Assembly (NCBI RefSeq): GCF_020687205.1
Contig: NZ_JAJEQE010000015.1
Span: forward strand, 1-61,416
Source: Hominisplanchenecus faecis
Lineage (GTDB): Bacteria > Bacillota > Clostridia > Lachnospirales > Lachnospiraceae
Direction: 5' to 3'
DNA: 61,416 nt
Shown here: in pieces, positions 1 to 8,365 of the stretch
Numbering within the stretch: position 1 is the first letter of the stretch
Layout: each line of letters begins with the position of its first letter
Made by a program: the position numbers and the translations under genes
Notes under the pieces: model-generated
What the model was told of the DNA's origin: nothing
Databases searched by the model: none
Seen by the model: the letters and a program-made list of their open reading frames with translations, nothing else

Positions 1-152
1 TAATACCTCCATAGGTATATTTAAACACATTTAACCATATTAAGCAATATATTTAGTTACTTATAAATTCCTCCTTTTTTCTCTCCGGCCCACTTGCCAA
101 TTACAAGTATTGATTAAGATCCAAATATCTTTTGATCTCAACATCTCATTAT
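1..152. other. Non-coding left edge with RBS-like site
   Basis: I see no gene here. Read on the minus strand, positions 5-10 give GGAGGT followed by ATTA at the edge. This suggests that a minus-strand gene starts just left of the window and that this AT-rich stretch is its leader. A second GGAGG-like site (complement of 69-75) is followed only by stop codons. No clear terminator for the HAD gene ending at 153 is visible. Confidence 0.4.
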
Positions 153-953
153 TTATTTCTGCTTCTTTAGCAGCTCCTGAAGTGCCTTTATAACCCCTTT
201 TTCTTCGTAGCTTTCAACGATATGTTTTGCTGCCTCTTTGACTGCGGTTCTTGCGGTAGAAACTGCACATCCCTCTCCTGCTGCCAGGATCATTCCAAGA
301 TCGTTGTGATTATCCCCGAATGCCAGCGTCTCTTCTTTTTTTACCTGAAAATACTGCTGTACGAACTGAAGTGCTGCACCTTTATCGGTTCCTGGCTTCA
401 TAAAATCAATCCACGGTGCACCTGCCACTACGGTGTTTAATCTGCCCTGCCAGTAATCTTCGATTTCTTTTGCATAAGGCCGAATCCCGCTTTCACAGTA
501 CAGAGACATTTTAATCACTTTCAGTTTGGTGCCGTCTTCGTCATCATCAAAAACCATGTCATTCTGATAGCCATCCACCATCATTTTCCGATAGGACAGG
601 TCATCACTTCCGGTAGAATGCATCGCTTTTGTTGTCGATAAGGTCAGATGCATATTCGGGAAATGTTTTGCATATTCCTGCATCTCTTTTATCAGGTTCG
701 GATCGATCACGGAAGCATAAAGTTCTTCGTCCTTCCATACAACGTTGGAACCATTTTCACTGATAAAAAGCATCTGATCTGCCACCGGAGCAAACAGTCG
801 TTTCAGTCCCATGTACTGTCTTCCGCTTGCTGCCGCAAAATAGATATCACGTTTTCGAAGTTCCCGGATCAGATCAAAAATTTCTTCCGGCAGCACAGAA
901 CTGCTCTCCCGTATCAGTGTGCCGTCAATATCGGTTGCTACCAGTTTTATCAC
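153..953 (-). CDS. Cof-type HAD-IIB phosphatase
   Basis: 266 aa, the usual length of Cof/YwpJ-type HAD-IIB hydrolases, which dephosphorylate sugar phosphates, flavin or PLP-related substrates in the cytosol. The DxDGT motif (D8, D10) opens the protein, motif II is the Ser in AASGRQ near residue 43, the motif III Lys is in GTDKGAA, and motif IV is GDNHNDLGM near residue 218. The large cap sits between motifs II and III, as in class IIB. The start is GTG, and its GTGA overlaps the TGA stop of the upstream HAD gene by 4 bp, so the two are translationally coupled. The substrate cannot be read from sequence. Confidence 0.9.
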   Translation of the reverse strand: MIKLVATDIDGTLIRESSSVLPEEIFDLIRELRKRDIYFAAASGRQYMGLKRLFAPVADQMLFISENGSNVVWKDEELYASVIDPNLIKEMQEYAKHFPNMHLTLSTTKAMHSTGSDDLSYRKMMVDGYQNDMVFDDDEDGTKLKVIKMSLYCESGIRPYAKEIEDYWQGRLNTVVAGAPWIDFMKPGTDKGAALQFVQQYFQVKKEETLAFGDNHNDLGMILAAGEGCAVSTARTAVKEAAKHIVESYEEKGVIKALQELLKKQK

Positions 954-1627
954 TTGTTGTCTCCTCCGTTTATCTTTTCCAGGATCTCAATCAGTTCCTG
1001 TGGTTTTTCAATCACATATTCACTGTGATTTTTTTCTAATTCTTTTCGGTCGCGGAATCCCCACAGAACCCCTACTGGATGCATATGTGCCGCATTGCCG
1101 GTCTGCATGTCCGTGTTTGTATCTCCGACATAAAGACATTCTCCGGTCTCTACTGCAAACTTTTCTGCAATGGCAAACGCTCCGTCCGGTGCGGGTTTGC
1201 GTCGGATCGTTTCGGTCTGTCCCTGGATGTAATCAAAATAATCTTTTCCAAACAGACTCTCCACCACATCGATGGCCTGAGCATACGGTTTATTGGAAAG
1301 CACGGCGATCCGAATCCCTCTTTTTTTCAGTTCTGAAAGCATCTCACAAATACCCGGAAACGGCTTTACATGGTACATGCAGTCTTTTGCAAAATATGCT
1401 TTATAGATGCTTTTCATCTGCTCAAACTGACTGCAGTTCGTATCACCGGAATCCCGCAGAGTACGGCGGACCAGTTCATCTACGCCATCACCTGCATAAT
1501 ATTTATAATTTTCCACCGGAAATGCCTGGTATCCGATATCCCTGAGGGCACGATTGGCACTGTAAGCGATGGATTCCACGGTATCTCCGATCGTACCGTC
1601 AAGATCAAAAATAGCTGCTTTTATCAT
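950..1627 (-). CDS. HAD-IA phosphatase, phosphoglycolate phosphatase-like
   Basis: 225 aa from the ATG at 1627, which has GGAGTG 5 nt upstream. A longer reading to 1708 adds a tail before the DxDGT motif that no family member needs. Motif I is FDLDGTIGD, motif II the Ser of VLSNKP, the Lys is in RRKPAPDG, and motif IV is VGDTNTDMQTG. These fit the Gph/PpaX group of HAD-IA enzymes with a small helical cap. It is first of a two-gene operon with the Cof-type gene, overlapping it by 4 bp. Likely role is housekeeping removal of a small phosphorylated metabolite; phosphoglycolate is only a family-based guess. Confidence 0.87.
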   Translation of the reverse strand: MIKAAIFDLDGTIGDTVESIAYSANRALRDIGYQAFPVENYKYYAGDGVDELVRRTLRDSGDTNCSQFEQMKSIYKAYFAKDCMYHVKPFPGICEMLSELKKRGIRIAVLSNKPYAQAIDVVESLFGKDYFDYIQGQTETIRRKPAPDGAFAIAEKFAVETGECLYVGDTNTDMQTGNAAHMHPVGVLWGFRDRKELEKNHSEYVIEKPQELIEILEKINGGDNK

Positions 1628-1741
1628 AAGATCACTCCTCTTTTGTGAACGGTTTTCTGCCGCTACAGCATAACACGAAACTGGTTTTCCGTCAAATTTC
1701 TGTAACACTTTTCATGCAATCTTTGTCATCTCTACCGACAT

Positions 1742-2341
1742 TTATCGGACAGAGGCACGGTCGCACATCATATCTGCGAACTGGCTGCCGCAGTGTTCCA
1801 CCTCTTTGAGTACCAAACAGATACCGTACTCGCTCTGATACCAATTTTCTTTTGAAACACCCCTGGTAATGACCGGTGAGACGATAAATTCGATTTCCGG
1901 GAAAACAAACTGATAATACATCAGACATCTTCTGGCGTGATATGCCTGACAGGACAGGATCACTTTTTTTAAATGCAGCCCTTTTTTCTCGAGAAGATTC
2001 TTGGTAAATAATGCATTCTGATAAGTATAAGATGCTTCTTTTTCCTGCAGAATATCGCTTTTTTTTACTCCTTCATCCACAAGGATCTGCGTCAGAAAAT
2101 CACTTTCTGTCTCAAAATATCTGCCTTTATATTTCTCCGGTGACTGTACCTCAGTAAATTTTCCTTCCACAATGCTGTACTTTCCAGAAGGCACGATAAG
2201 TGATGCAAAGCCCTGCTGATAAAGCTCTGCCGCATGCTGTGCGATCTCACCATACAATCCGCCCGGAACAAAGATCGCATCTGCTTTTTCCGGTTTCTGT
2301 TCTGTGAAAATAAAATCTGTTAATGCATCATAAAATTTCAT
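1742..2341 (-). CDS. YdcF/DUF218 family protein
   Basis: 199 aa from the ATG at 2341, with AGGAG 10 nt upstream (longer reading to 2380 lacks an RBS). The core matches DUF218/YdcF: ADAIFVPGG near residue 20, SLIVPSGKYS, an EASYTYQNA segment and KKVILSCQAYHARRC. Members have a Rossmann-like fold and are linked to SAM binding or envelope metabolism, but the reaction is generally unknown. There is no signal peptide or membrane helix, so it is probably cytosolic. It is divergent from azlC, with only 79 bp between starts, so both share a regulatory region. Confidence 0.8.
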   Translation of the reverse strand: MKFYDALTDFIFTEQKPEKADAIFVPGGLYGEIAQHAAELYQQGFASLIVPSGKYSIVEGKFTEVQSPEKYKGRYFETESDFLTQILVDEGVKKSDILQEKEASYTYQNALFTKNLLEKKGLHLKKVILSCQAYHARRCLMYYQFVFPEIEFIVSPVITRGVSKENWYQSEYGICLVLKEVEHCGSQFADMMCDRASVR

Positions 2342-2359
2342 GCTTTTTTCTCCTGTATT

Positions 2360-2388
2360 TTGACATATTTCACCCACCATGCTATACT
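2360..2388 (+). promoter_or_regulatory. Sigma-A promoter of azlCD
   Basis: TTGACA (2360-2365), a 17-bp spacer, then TATACT (2383-2388). It is a near-consensus vegetative promoter 33 bp before the azlC start codon and points away from the DUF218 gene. Confidence 0.82.
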
Positions 2389-2420
2389 AATTGCTGATAC
2401 ATTTCAAGGAGGAAATGAAC

Positions 2421-3143
2421 ATGAAAAGCAAAGCATTCAGGTCTGCCTTTCCTCACACACTTCCGGTTATGGCAGGCTATCTTTTTCTTGGTATGGGCTT
2501 TGGCATACTGCTTGAAAGCAACGGATATTCTTTTATCTGGGCTTTCTTTATGTCCATCTTTATTTATGCCGGCTCGATGCAGTATGTGGCGATCGACCTG
2601 CTCGCAAGCGGTGCCAGCCTGATCTCCACCGCGATCATGACACTGATGATCCAGGTACGGCATCTCTTCTACGGTCTTTCCATCATCGACAAATACAAAG
2701 ACACCGGAAAGAAAAAGCTTCTGCTGATCCATGAGCTGACCGATGAGACCTATTCTCTGATTGCTACAACCCCGGTTCCGGACGGTGTGGACAAGGGATG
2801 GTTCTATTTGTTTATCTCCATGCTGGATCACGTTTACTGGATCATCGGCTGCACGTTCGGTGCACTCTTTGGTTCCCTGGTCAACTTCAATACAAAAGGT
2901 GTGGATTTTGTCATGACAGCACTGTTTATTGTAATCTTTACTGATCAGTGGCTGAACAGCAAAAATCATATCCCGGCAATCACCGGTGTGATCTGCTCTG
3001 TGATCTGTCTGCTTCTTTTCGGGCCAGACCGTTTTATCATTCCTGCCATGCTCTCCATTCTTACGATCCTGACACTGCTTCGTAAGCCGCTGGAGGAGCA
3101 TATGGAAAGAGAAGATCAGAAAGGAGATGATTCACATGCGTAG
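2421..3143 (+). CDS. azlC: AzlC-type branched-chain amino acid exporter, large subunit
   Basis: 240 aa integral membrane protein, the usual AzlC length. It starts at 2421 with AAGGAGG 8 nt upstream; two in-frame ATGs at 2391 and 2415 lie before or too close to the RBS. The family signature is seen in LPVMAGYLFLGMGFG near the N-terminus and in YAGSMQYVAIDLL and QVRHLFYGLS. AzlC works with the small subunit AzlD, whose gene overlaps the end by 8 bp, to export branched-chain amino acids or analogues. A near-consensus promoter precedes it. No Lrp-like regulator is adjacent. Confidence 0.92.
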   Translation: MKSKAFRSAFPHTLPVMAGYLFLGMGFGILLESNGYSFIWAFFMSIFIYAGSMQYVAIDLLASGASLISTAIMTLMIQVRHLFYGLSIIDKYKDTGKKKLLLIHELTDETYSLIATTPVPDGVDKGWFYLFISMLDHVYWIIGCTFGALFGSLVNFNTKGVDFVMTALFIVIFTDQWLNSKNHIPAITGVICSVICLLLFGPDRFIIPAMLSILTILTLLRKPLEEHMEREDQKGDDSHA

Positions 3144-3474
3144 TATCCCGGATTCTCAGGCAATCGCCATGATCGCGATCATGTCCTTACTGACTTTTTT
3201 TGTACGCGGACTTCCGTTCCTTTTGTTTTCCGGAAAATCCAAGACACCTGCTTACATCATGTACCTCGGAAAAGTACTTCCTTACGCTATCATCGGTATG
3301 CTGGTGGTTTACTGCTTCAAGAATGTTTCCCTGCTGCAGGCACCGTTCGGACTGCCAGAGCTGATCGCCGGCATTGCCATCGTTCTGGTACACTGCTGGA
3401 AGAAAAACACGCTTCTCTCCGTTGGAGGAGGGACACTGTTTTACATGTTTCTTGTTCAGATAATTTTTAAATAA
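3136..3474 (+). CDS. azlD: AzlD-type branched-chain amino acid exporter, small subunit
   Basis: 112 aa from the ATG at 3136, which has AAGGAG 9 nt upstream; the ATG at 3127 abuts the RBS. It has about four hydrophobic segments and the AzlD pattern FFVRGLPFLLF near residue 20 and YVLP-like GKVLPYAIIGML. The start lies inside the last codons of azlC, so the two subunits are translationally coupled. AzlD is needed with AzlC for transport in Bacillus. Nothing is unusual. Confidence 0.9.
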   Translation: MRSIPDSQAIAMIAIMSLLTFFVRGLPFLLFSGKSKTPAYIMYLGKVLPYAIIGMLVVYCFKNVSLLQAPFGLPELIAGIAIVLVHCWKKNTLLSVGGGTLFYMFLVQIIFK

Positions 3475-3529
3475 ACCCCTTTTCTTTTTTATAGAAAAGT
3501 ATTACAATACCATATATAAAATATTATAT

Positions 3530-3663
3530 ATGCCAGTGTCAAAATTTCAAAATATCGTTCTTACCTGCAAGCTAAGACATTGGGATCTAGGGCACTTGGT
3601 ACTGACTGAAGCATAGCTCAGAATTGCGAAAATTACCTTATAACAGAGCAATTCGCAGACATC
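3530..3663. repeat. Intergenic structured repeat, copy A
   Basis: A 134-bp element beginning ATGCCAGTGTC and ending CAGACATCA. It aligns closely with the element at 32590-32757: both have TCAAAAT(A/G)TCGTTCTT(A/G)C, AAGACATT, and a terminal hairpin. Here the hairpin is GAATTGC...GCAATTC (3621-3654). It lies in the 225-bp gap between azlD and the acidic protein gene, directly upstream of the latter's ribosome binding site. Confidence 0.75.
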
Positions 3664-3699
3664 AGTCAGGAGTTTAAAACAGGAGAAAGGAGTTCGTTT

Positions 3700-4155
3700 A
3701 TGTCAAAAAAATACAGCAAATGGCTGGTAGGTGCTGCACTTTTGGGAGCTGCCGCAGGTGCCGGACTTGCATATTTCAAAAAACATAAAAAAGAGAAAGA
3801 GAATTGGGAGGATGATTTTGAAGATTTCGAGGATGATTTCTTAGATGATGACCTTGAGGATTTTGATGGTGAAGATGCTGCCGATGCCCGCGAGTATGTT
3901 ACCATTCCATCCTCTTCCGTACCGGAGGAAGCAGCGGAAAATGCCGCTGATACGGCCGAAGCCATTTTCGAAAAAGAAGCAGAAGAAGAGACCGTCAAAG
4001 CTGAGGCAGAAGAACCGAAAGAGACAGCTGAGGCTGTCCCTGAACATGCAGAAGCAGAAAGCAAGCCGGAAGACGCTGACGAAGAAGAAACTGTTCCGGA
4101 AGAGGCAGAAAAAATGGTTGCTGATGCTGCCGAAGAAAAAGCAGAGGAAGATTAA
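3700..4155 (+). CDS. Acidic single-span membrane-anchored protein, unknown function
   Basis: 151 aa preceded by an AGGAGAAAGGAG tract. The N-terminus KKYSKWLVGAALLGAAAG forms one Gly/Ala-rich hydrophobic segment (about residues 8-26), followed by a short basic KKHKKEKE stretch. The remainder is extremely rich in Asp and Glu, including clusters such as DDFEDFEDDFLDDD and EEAE repeats. The layout resembles YtxH-like small envelope proteins, but I do not recognise a named family. It is probably inner-membrane-tethered with a disordered anionic tail. It is followed by its own strong terminator and preceded by repeat copy A, so it is likely monocistronic. Confidence 0.7.
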   Translation: MSKKYSKWLVGAALLGAAAGAGLAYFKKHKKEKENWEDDFEDFEDDFLDDDLEDFDGEDAADAREYVTIPSSSVPEEAAENAADTAEAIFEKEAEEETVKAEAEEPKETAEAVPEHAEAESKPEDADEEETVPEEAEKMVADAAEEKAEED

Positions 4156-4184
4156 GTTCTGATTTGCTTCTGTTAAAATTCAAG

Positions 4185-4232
4185 AGTGTGCAAATTGCAA
4201 TTCCATCCCTTTTGCAGTTTGCACACTTTTTG
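4185..4232 (+). terminator. Rho-independent terminator after the acidic protein gene
   Basis: AGTGTGCAA...TTGCACACT stem with one internal mismatch, followed by TTTTTG, 30 bp after the stop at 4155. Confidence 0.85.
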
Positions 4233-4313
4233 TTTCTGCCTTTTTTTAAGAGATTTTTTTGAAAATTTATTGTTCTTATCTACAGAGGTATGCGTCATCC
4301 CACATCTGATATG

Positions 4314-4358
4314 CAAAAAAGGAATATCCGATTTTTCATTGATCGGATATTCCTTTTT
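4314..4358 (-). terminator. Terminator for glnS (bidirectional)
   Basis: A 17-bp nearly perfect stem (AAGGAATATCCGAT / ATCGGATATTCCTT) flanked by A and T runs on both sides. It lies 33 bp beyond the glnS stop and can work in both directions. Confidence 0.87.
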
Positions 4359-4390
4359 ACACATTATCATTATTTCTATATTCTTTTTCC

Positions 4391-6058
4391 TTACTGCTGT
4401 TTCGGCAGTCTGAAGGAACTTTTCAGTGCCACGATACGGTTAAATACCGGTGCCCCTTCTTTGGAATCTCTGACATCTGCACAGAAATAACCCTGACGTA
4501 CAAACTGGAAGCTTTCATATGGTTTTGCTTCTGCAAGTGCAGGCTCTACGAAGCATTCTTTTACAGTCAGTGAATTTGGATTCAGATTCAGGCTGCCGTC
4601 CTCGTTATATACGCCTTTGGATTCATCGATAATGTTCTCATAGAGACGTACGGTCACTTTTTTGGCAGTCTTTGCTGCTACCCAGTGGATGGTTCCTTTG
4701 ACTTTACGTCCGGTAAATCCGGTTCCGCATTTTGTCTCCGGATCGTAAGTACAGTGGATTTCTGTCACATTTCCGTTTTCATCTTTTTCAAAACCTGTGC
4801 ATTTCACGAAATATGCATTCATCAGACGCACTTCGTTTCCAGGGAAGAGACGGAAATATTTCTTCGGCGGATTCTCCATGAAATCTTCACGGTCAATGTA
4901 AAGTTCACGTCCGAACGGAACCTGACGTTTTCCAAGAGACTCGTTCTCCAGATTGTTGTCTGCTTCCAGGTACTCGATCTGATCTTCCGGATAATTGTCA
5001 ATGATCAGTTTGACCGGATCAAGGACTGCCATCATACGCGGACGTTTCAGTTTGAGGTCTTCGCGGATGCAGTACTCCAGCATTGCATAGTCAACGGAGC
5101 TCTGAGCTTTACTGACACCGCACAGGTCAACGAACATCTTGATGGATTCTGGTGTGAATCCTCTTCTTCGAAGGGCTGCGATCGATACCAGACGCGGATC
5201 ATCCCAGCCGTCCACGATACCTTCTTCTACCAGTTTTTTGATGTAACGTTTACCGGTAACAACGTTGGTCAGATACAGTTTTGCAAACTCGATCTGTTTT
5301 GGTGGATGCGGATACTCCAGTTCACGTACGACCCAGTCATAGAGCGGACGGTGATCCTCAAACTCCAGGGTACAGATAGAATGTGTCACGCCTTCGATTG
5401 CATCTTCGATCGGATGTGCAAAATCATACATCGGATAGATGCACCATTTATCTCCGGTATTATGGTGTGTCATATGTGCCACACGGTAAATGATCGGATC
5501 ACGCATATTGATATTCGGAGATGCCATATCAATCTTTGCACGCAGTACCTTTTCTCCGTCTGCATATTTGCCATCCTTCATTGCTTCAAACAGCTCCAGA
5601 TTTTCTTCGATGCTGCGGTTACGGTACGGGCTTTCTTTTCCAGGTTCTGTCAGTGTCCCTCTGTACTCGCGAATCTGCTCCGGTGTCAGGTCACAGACAT
5701 AGGCTTTGCCTTTTTTGATCAGCTTCACTGCTGCTTCATACATCTGGTCAAAGTAATTAGATGCGAAAAACAGTCTGTCTTCCCAGTCAGCACCCAGCCA
5801 TTTGATATCCGCCTTGATGGACTCTACAAACTCAACTCGCTCCTTGGTCGGGTTGGTGTCATCAAAACGCATGTTAAACTTGCCGTGATATTTCTGTGCA
5901 AGTCCATAATTTAACAGAATGGCTTTGGCATGTCCGATATGCAGATAGCCATTTGGTTCCGGCGGAAAACGAGTACAGATCGTATCGTATTTGCCCTCTG
6001 CCAGATCTTTTTCTATAATCTGTTCAATAAAATTTTTGGAAACCGTTTCCTCTCCCAT
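4391..6058 (-). CDS. glnS: Glutaminyl-tRNA synthetase
   Basis: 555 aa class I aminoacyl-tRNA synthetase that charges tRNA-Gln directly. The HIGH motif is [15 protein letters not shown] near residue 35, followed by FDDTNP and the GlnRS-type [13 protein letters not shown]. The anticodon-binding beta-barrel fills the C-terminal third. The second signature is atypical: where E. coli has VMSKRKL, this protein reads [15 protein letters not shown]. The rest of that block ([19 protein letters not shown]) is well conserved, so the gene is probably functional. Start ATG at 6058 has AGGAGG upstream. It is monocistronic, with its own promoter (6097-6125) and terminator. Confidence 0.95.
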   Translation of the reverse strand: MGEETVSKNFIEQIIEKDLAEGKYDTICTRFPPEPNGYLHIGHAKAILLNYGLAQKYHGKFNMRFDDTNPTKERVEFVESIKADIKWLGADWEDRLFFASNYFDQMYEAAVKLIKKGKAYVCDLTPEQIREYRGTLTEPGKESPYRNRSIEENLELFEAMKDGKYADGEKVLRAKIDMASPNINMRDPIIYRVAHMTHHNTGDKWCIYPMYDFAHPIEDAIEGVTHSICTLEFEDHRPLYDWVVRELEYPHPPKQIEFAKLYLTNVVTGKRYIKKLVEEGIVDGWDDPRLVSIAALRRRGFTPESIKMFVDLCGVSKAQSSVDYAMLEYCIREDLKLKRPRMMAVLDPVKLIIDNYPEDQIEYLEADNNLENESLGKRQVPFGRELYIDREDFMENPPKKYFRLFPGNEVRLMNAYFVKCTGFEKDENGNVTEIHCTYDPETKCGTGFTGRKVKGTIHWVAAKTAKKVTVRLYENIIDESKGVYNEDGSLNLNPNSLTVKECFVEPALAEAKPYESFQFVRQGYFCADVRDSKEGAPVFNRIVALKSSFRLPKQQ

Positions 6059-6096
6059 GTTGTCCTCCTAAAATATCCATTTTTTCAACTGTGAAA

Positions 6097-6125
6097 ATTC
6101 TACCATAAATCTCACAGAATTACAA
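6097..6125 (-). promoter_or_regulatory. Promoter of glnS
   Basis: On the minus strand TTGTAA (6120-6125), 17-bp spacer, TAGAAT (6097-6102), about 38 bp before the glnS start codon. Confidence 0.65.
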
Positions 6126-6149
6126 CGTCCTATCTCTGTCGCTTTTGTA

Positions 6150-7166
6150 TCAGTTGAATCCATAAAATTTCTGTGAGATCTTATAGGCTGCAACCGAAAG
6201 TTTTCTTCCTCCTCTGCCCGGCAAATTCATCGTACGTCCAAACAGACCGTGACGCAGGCGGAAATACAGACCGCCGTCTTTTGCTTTTAAATACTGCCAC
6301 AGTTCTTTTTTCTTTTCCAGATTTTCTTCTGTGCCGGAACGGATCAGCATAACGGAAGTAACCGTTGTAATGATATCCAGATAACTTGTCATATACTGGC
6401 GGATCCGCTTGTCTGCGATTTTATTGTCAGCCATGGTGTCGATCATGATTTTATTGACACGGATCTGCTGATCGATGCGGGAGATCATGACTTTTTCGTT
6501 GACGGACTGATCATCCCTGCCGATAAAATAATGATAGAAATTCACATTTTTATAATAAAGATTTTTTACATACGGAAGCGGCTGGAACACAAACAGATTG
6601 TCCACGTAAAAGGTATGTTTTGGAAGCTCCAGGTTGCATTCCCGCAGCAGCATGGTACGGTAGATCACGGAATGCATCAGAATGTAACGTCCGATGTGCA
6701 GTTTTTTTGCATGATCCCACTGGAATACTTCATTTTCAGGAAATGCCTTGTACCGCATCACTTTTTTGTGCTTCGCACCTGCCTTGTCGTAGACAAAATT
6801 GCTGATGAACATATCAACAGTCTGCGGACCTGCCACCAGTTCTTTCAAAGTTTTGATAATATCGAGATAAACATCCACATCTACCCAATCATCGCTGTCC
6901 ACCACTTTATAGTATACTCCGGTTGCATTACGCAGTCCGGCATTGACTGCCTCTCCATGTCCGCCGTTCTCTTGATGGATCGCCTTTACGATCCCCGGAT
7001 AATTTTTTTCATACTCATCTGCGATCTCTGCGGTATTGTCTTTTGTGGAACCGTCATCCACAATTAAAATCTCCACATCTTCTCCGCCAGAAAGCAGAGA
7101 ATCAATACATCTTCTCATATAGGCTGCAGAATTATAACAGGGAATTGCTATTGATAATATTTTCAC
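6150..7166 (-). CDS. Family 2 glycosyltransferase
   Basis: 338 aa starting at GTG 7166, chosen because GGAGG lies 7 nt upstream; a GTG at 7184 lies before this RBS. The GT-A core is at the N-terminus: LSIAIPCYNSAAYMRRCIDSLL, EILIVDDGSTKDNT, then HQENGGHGEAVNAGL, and the DxD-like VDSDDWVD near residue 100. There is no membrane helix, so it is a cytosolic or membrane-peripheral enzyme adding sugars to surface polymers or lipids. It follows mutY with a 27-bp gap and is probably co-transcribed, though functionally unrelated. The acceptor and donor cannot be predicted. Confidence 0.88.
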   Translation of the reverse strand: MKILSIAIPCYNSAAYMRRCIDSLLSGGEDVEILIVDDGSTKDNTAEIADEYEKNYPGIVKAIHQENGGHGEAVNAGLRNATGVYYKVVDSDDWVDVDVYLDIIKTLKELVAGPQTVDMFISNFVYDKAGAKHKKVMRYKAFPENEVFQWDHAKKLHIGRYILMHSVIYRTMLLRECNLELPKHTFYVDNLFVFQPLPYVKNLYYKNVNFYHYFIGRDDQSVNEKVMISRIDQQIRVNKIMIDTMADNKIADKRIRQYMTSYLDIITTVTSVMLIRSGTEENLEKKKELWQYLKAKDGGLYFRLRHGLFGRTMNLPGRGGRKLSVAAYKISQKFYGFN

Positions 7167-7193
7167 GTTTTTTCCTCCATACACGTTTCTGTT

Positions 7194-8270
7194 TTATTTT
7201 TCGTCATATTTTTCCTGTCCGAGTCTGATCTGAAGATAGGCTGTGTAAGCTGAAAAAGCTGCCGGGATCGGGTATTCTTCTTCTGTTCTTTTCGGCTCAA
7301 TAAAAAGCATATCTTTTCCGGAATCGTTTTCCAGTTCTTCCACCAGGACCACATATCCTGTCATATGCCATTCAATATGACTGAAAATATGTTTCGCATC
7401 CGATAATCTCCGGATACGGATCGGTGACAGCCCTTCCTGTTTCAGCCAGTCCAGAACTTCATCCTGACTTAACCATCCAGAGAGATTAGGAAGCTCATAT
7501 AAACCTGCCAGAAGTCCTTTTGCCGGACGTTTGCGGATTGCTGCCCTGCTGCCGTCCCTTATCACCAGAACGGTCTTTTTCTCGATTTTACGCGGCTTTT
7601 TCTGTGCTTTTTTCGGATAGTCCATCTCTTTGCCGTTCTGATGTGCAAGGCATACGCCTGACAGCGGACATTCCTCACACTTCGGTGCCCCGTTTGGCAC
7701 ACATACAGTCGCCCCAAGTTCCATCAGTGCCTGATTAAAGGCTCCGGATCTTCCTTTTGGCATTACTGCCAGAAGCTCCTCCTCGACCTGACGTTTGACA
7801 GACTGCTTCAAAATATCTCCGTCATTCTGCGTGATCCTTGTGATCACCCGCAGGACATTTCCGTCAACAGCCGGAACCGGGAGCTCAAAGGCAATGGAAG
7901 CTACTGCTCCTGCCGTATAAGGACCGATCCCGGGAAGACCCAGCAGTTTTTCATAGTCTGCCGGCATTTCGCCGTCATAAAATTCCACCATATTCTGTGC
8001 TGCTTTCTGCATATTTCGGACGCGGTTATAATAGCCAAGCCCCTCCCATAACTTCAAAAGCTTATCTTCCGGACATTCCGCAAGGGATCGAACGTCCGGC
8101 AGAGCCTGCGTAAAACGTTCAAAAAAGGGTTTTACCGCCTCTACACGTGTCTGCTGCAGCATAATTTCAGAAACCCAGACGCGATATGGCTGCGGCTGTT
8201 CTCTCCACGGGAGAATCCGTGCATGTTCCCCGAACCACCCAAGCAGTGGCTCTACAATCTGTTCGAGCAT
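7194..8270 (-). CDS. mutY: A/G-specific adenine DNA glycosylase MutY
   Basis: 358 aa from the ATG at 8270 (AGAGGAAA upstream; the reading to 8339 adds a non-family tail). MutY removes adenine mispaired with 8-oxoguanine. Visible are the catalytic Glu region SEIMLQQTRVEAV, the helix-hairpin-helix LPGIGPYTAGAV, the catalytic Asp in AVDGNVLRV, and a [4Fe-4S] loop with four Cys (CVPNGAPKC-EE-C-PLSGV-C). The C-terminal Nudix-like domain for 8-oxoG recognition is present (KKTVLVIRDG... and SHIEWHMTGYVV). It sits between an L,D-transpeptidase gene and a glycosyltransferase gene. Confidence 0.95.
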   Translation of the reverse strand: MLEQIVEPLLGWFGEHARILPWREQPQPYRVWVSEIMLQQTRVEAVKPFFERFTQALPDVRSLAECPEDKLLKLWEGLGYYNRVRNMQKAAQNMVEFYDGEMPADYEKLLGLPGIGPYTAGAVASIAFELPVPAVDGNVLRVITRITQNDGDILKQSVKRQVEEELLAVMPKGRSGAFNQALMELGATVCVPNGAPKCEECPLSGVCLAHQNGKEMDYPKKAQKKPRKIEKKTVLVIRDGSRAAIRKRPAKGLLAGLYELPNLSGWLSQDEVLDWLKQEGLSPIRIRRLSDAKHIFSHIEWHMTGYVVLVEELENDSGKDMLFIEPKRTEEEYPIPAAFSAYTAYLQIRLGQEKYDEK

Positions 8271-8295
8271 ACATTTCCTCTTTCTTTTTTCATTT

Positions 8296-8316
8296 AAGAA
8301 TGCCTCTGCCATTCTT
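8296..8316. repeat. Small AAGAATG hairpin, copy 1
   Basis: AAGAATG-CCTCTGC-CATTCTT hairpin just upstream of mutY. It matches hairpins at 18133-18159 and 27377-27401 (shared core AGAATG.C..RGGCATT). Confidence 0.5.
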
Positions 8317-8365
8317 GCTGCGAGGTGCACGTCATGCATCGCATGACATATGAATCATCTCACAT

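Noticed and set aside
4685-5914. Long plus-strand open frame (409 aa) opposite glnS
   Set aside because: It is entirely antisense to the well-conserved glnS and encodes a Cys/Phe-rich sequence without domains.
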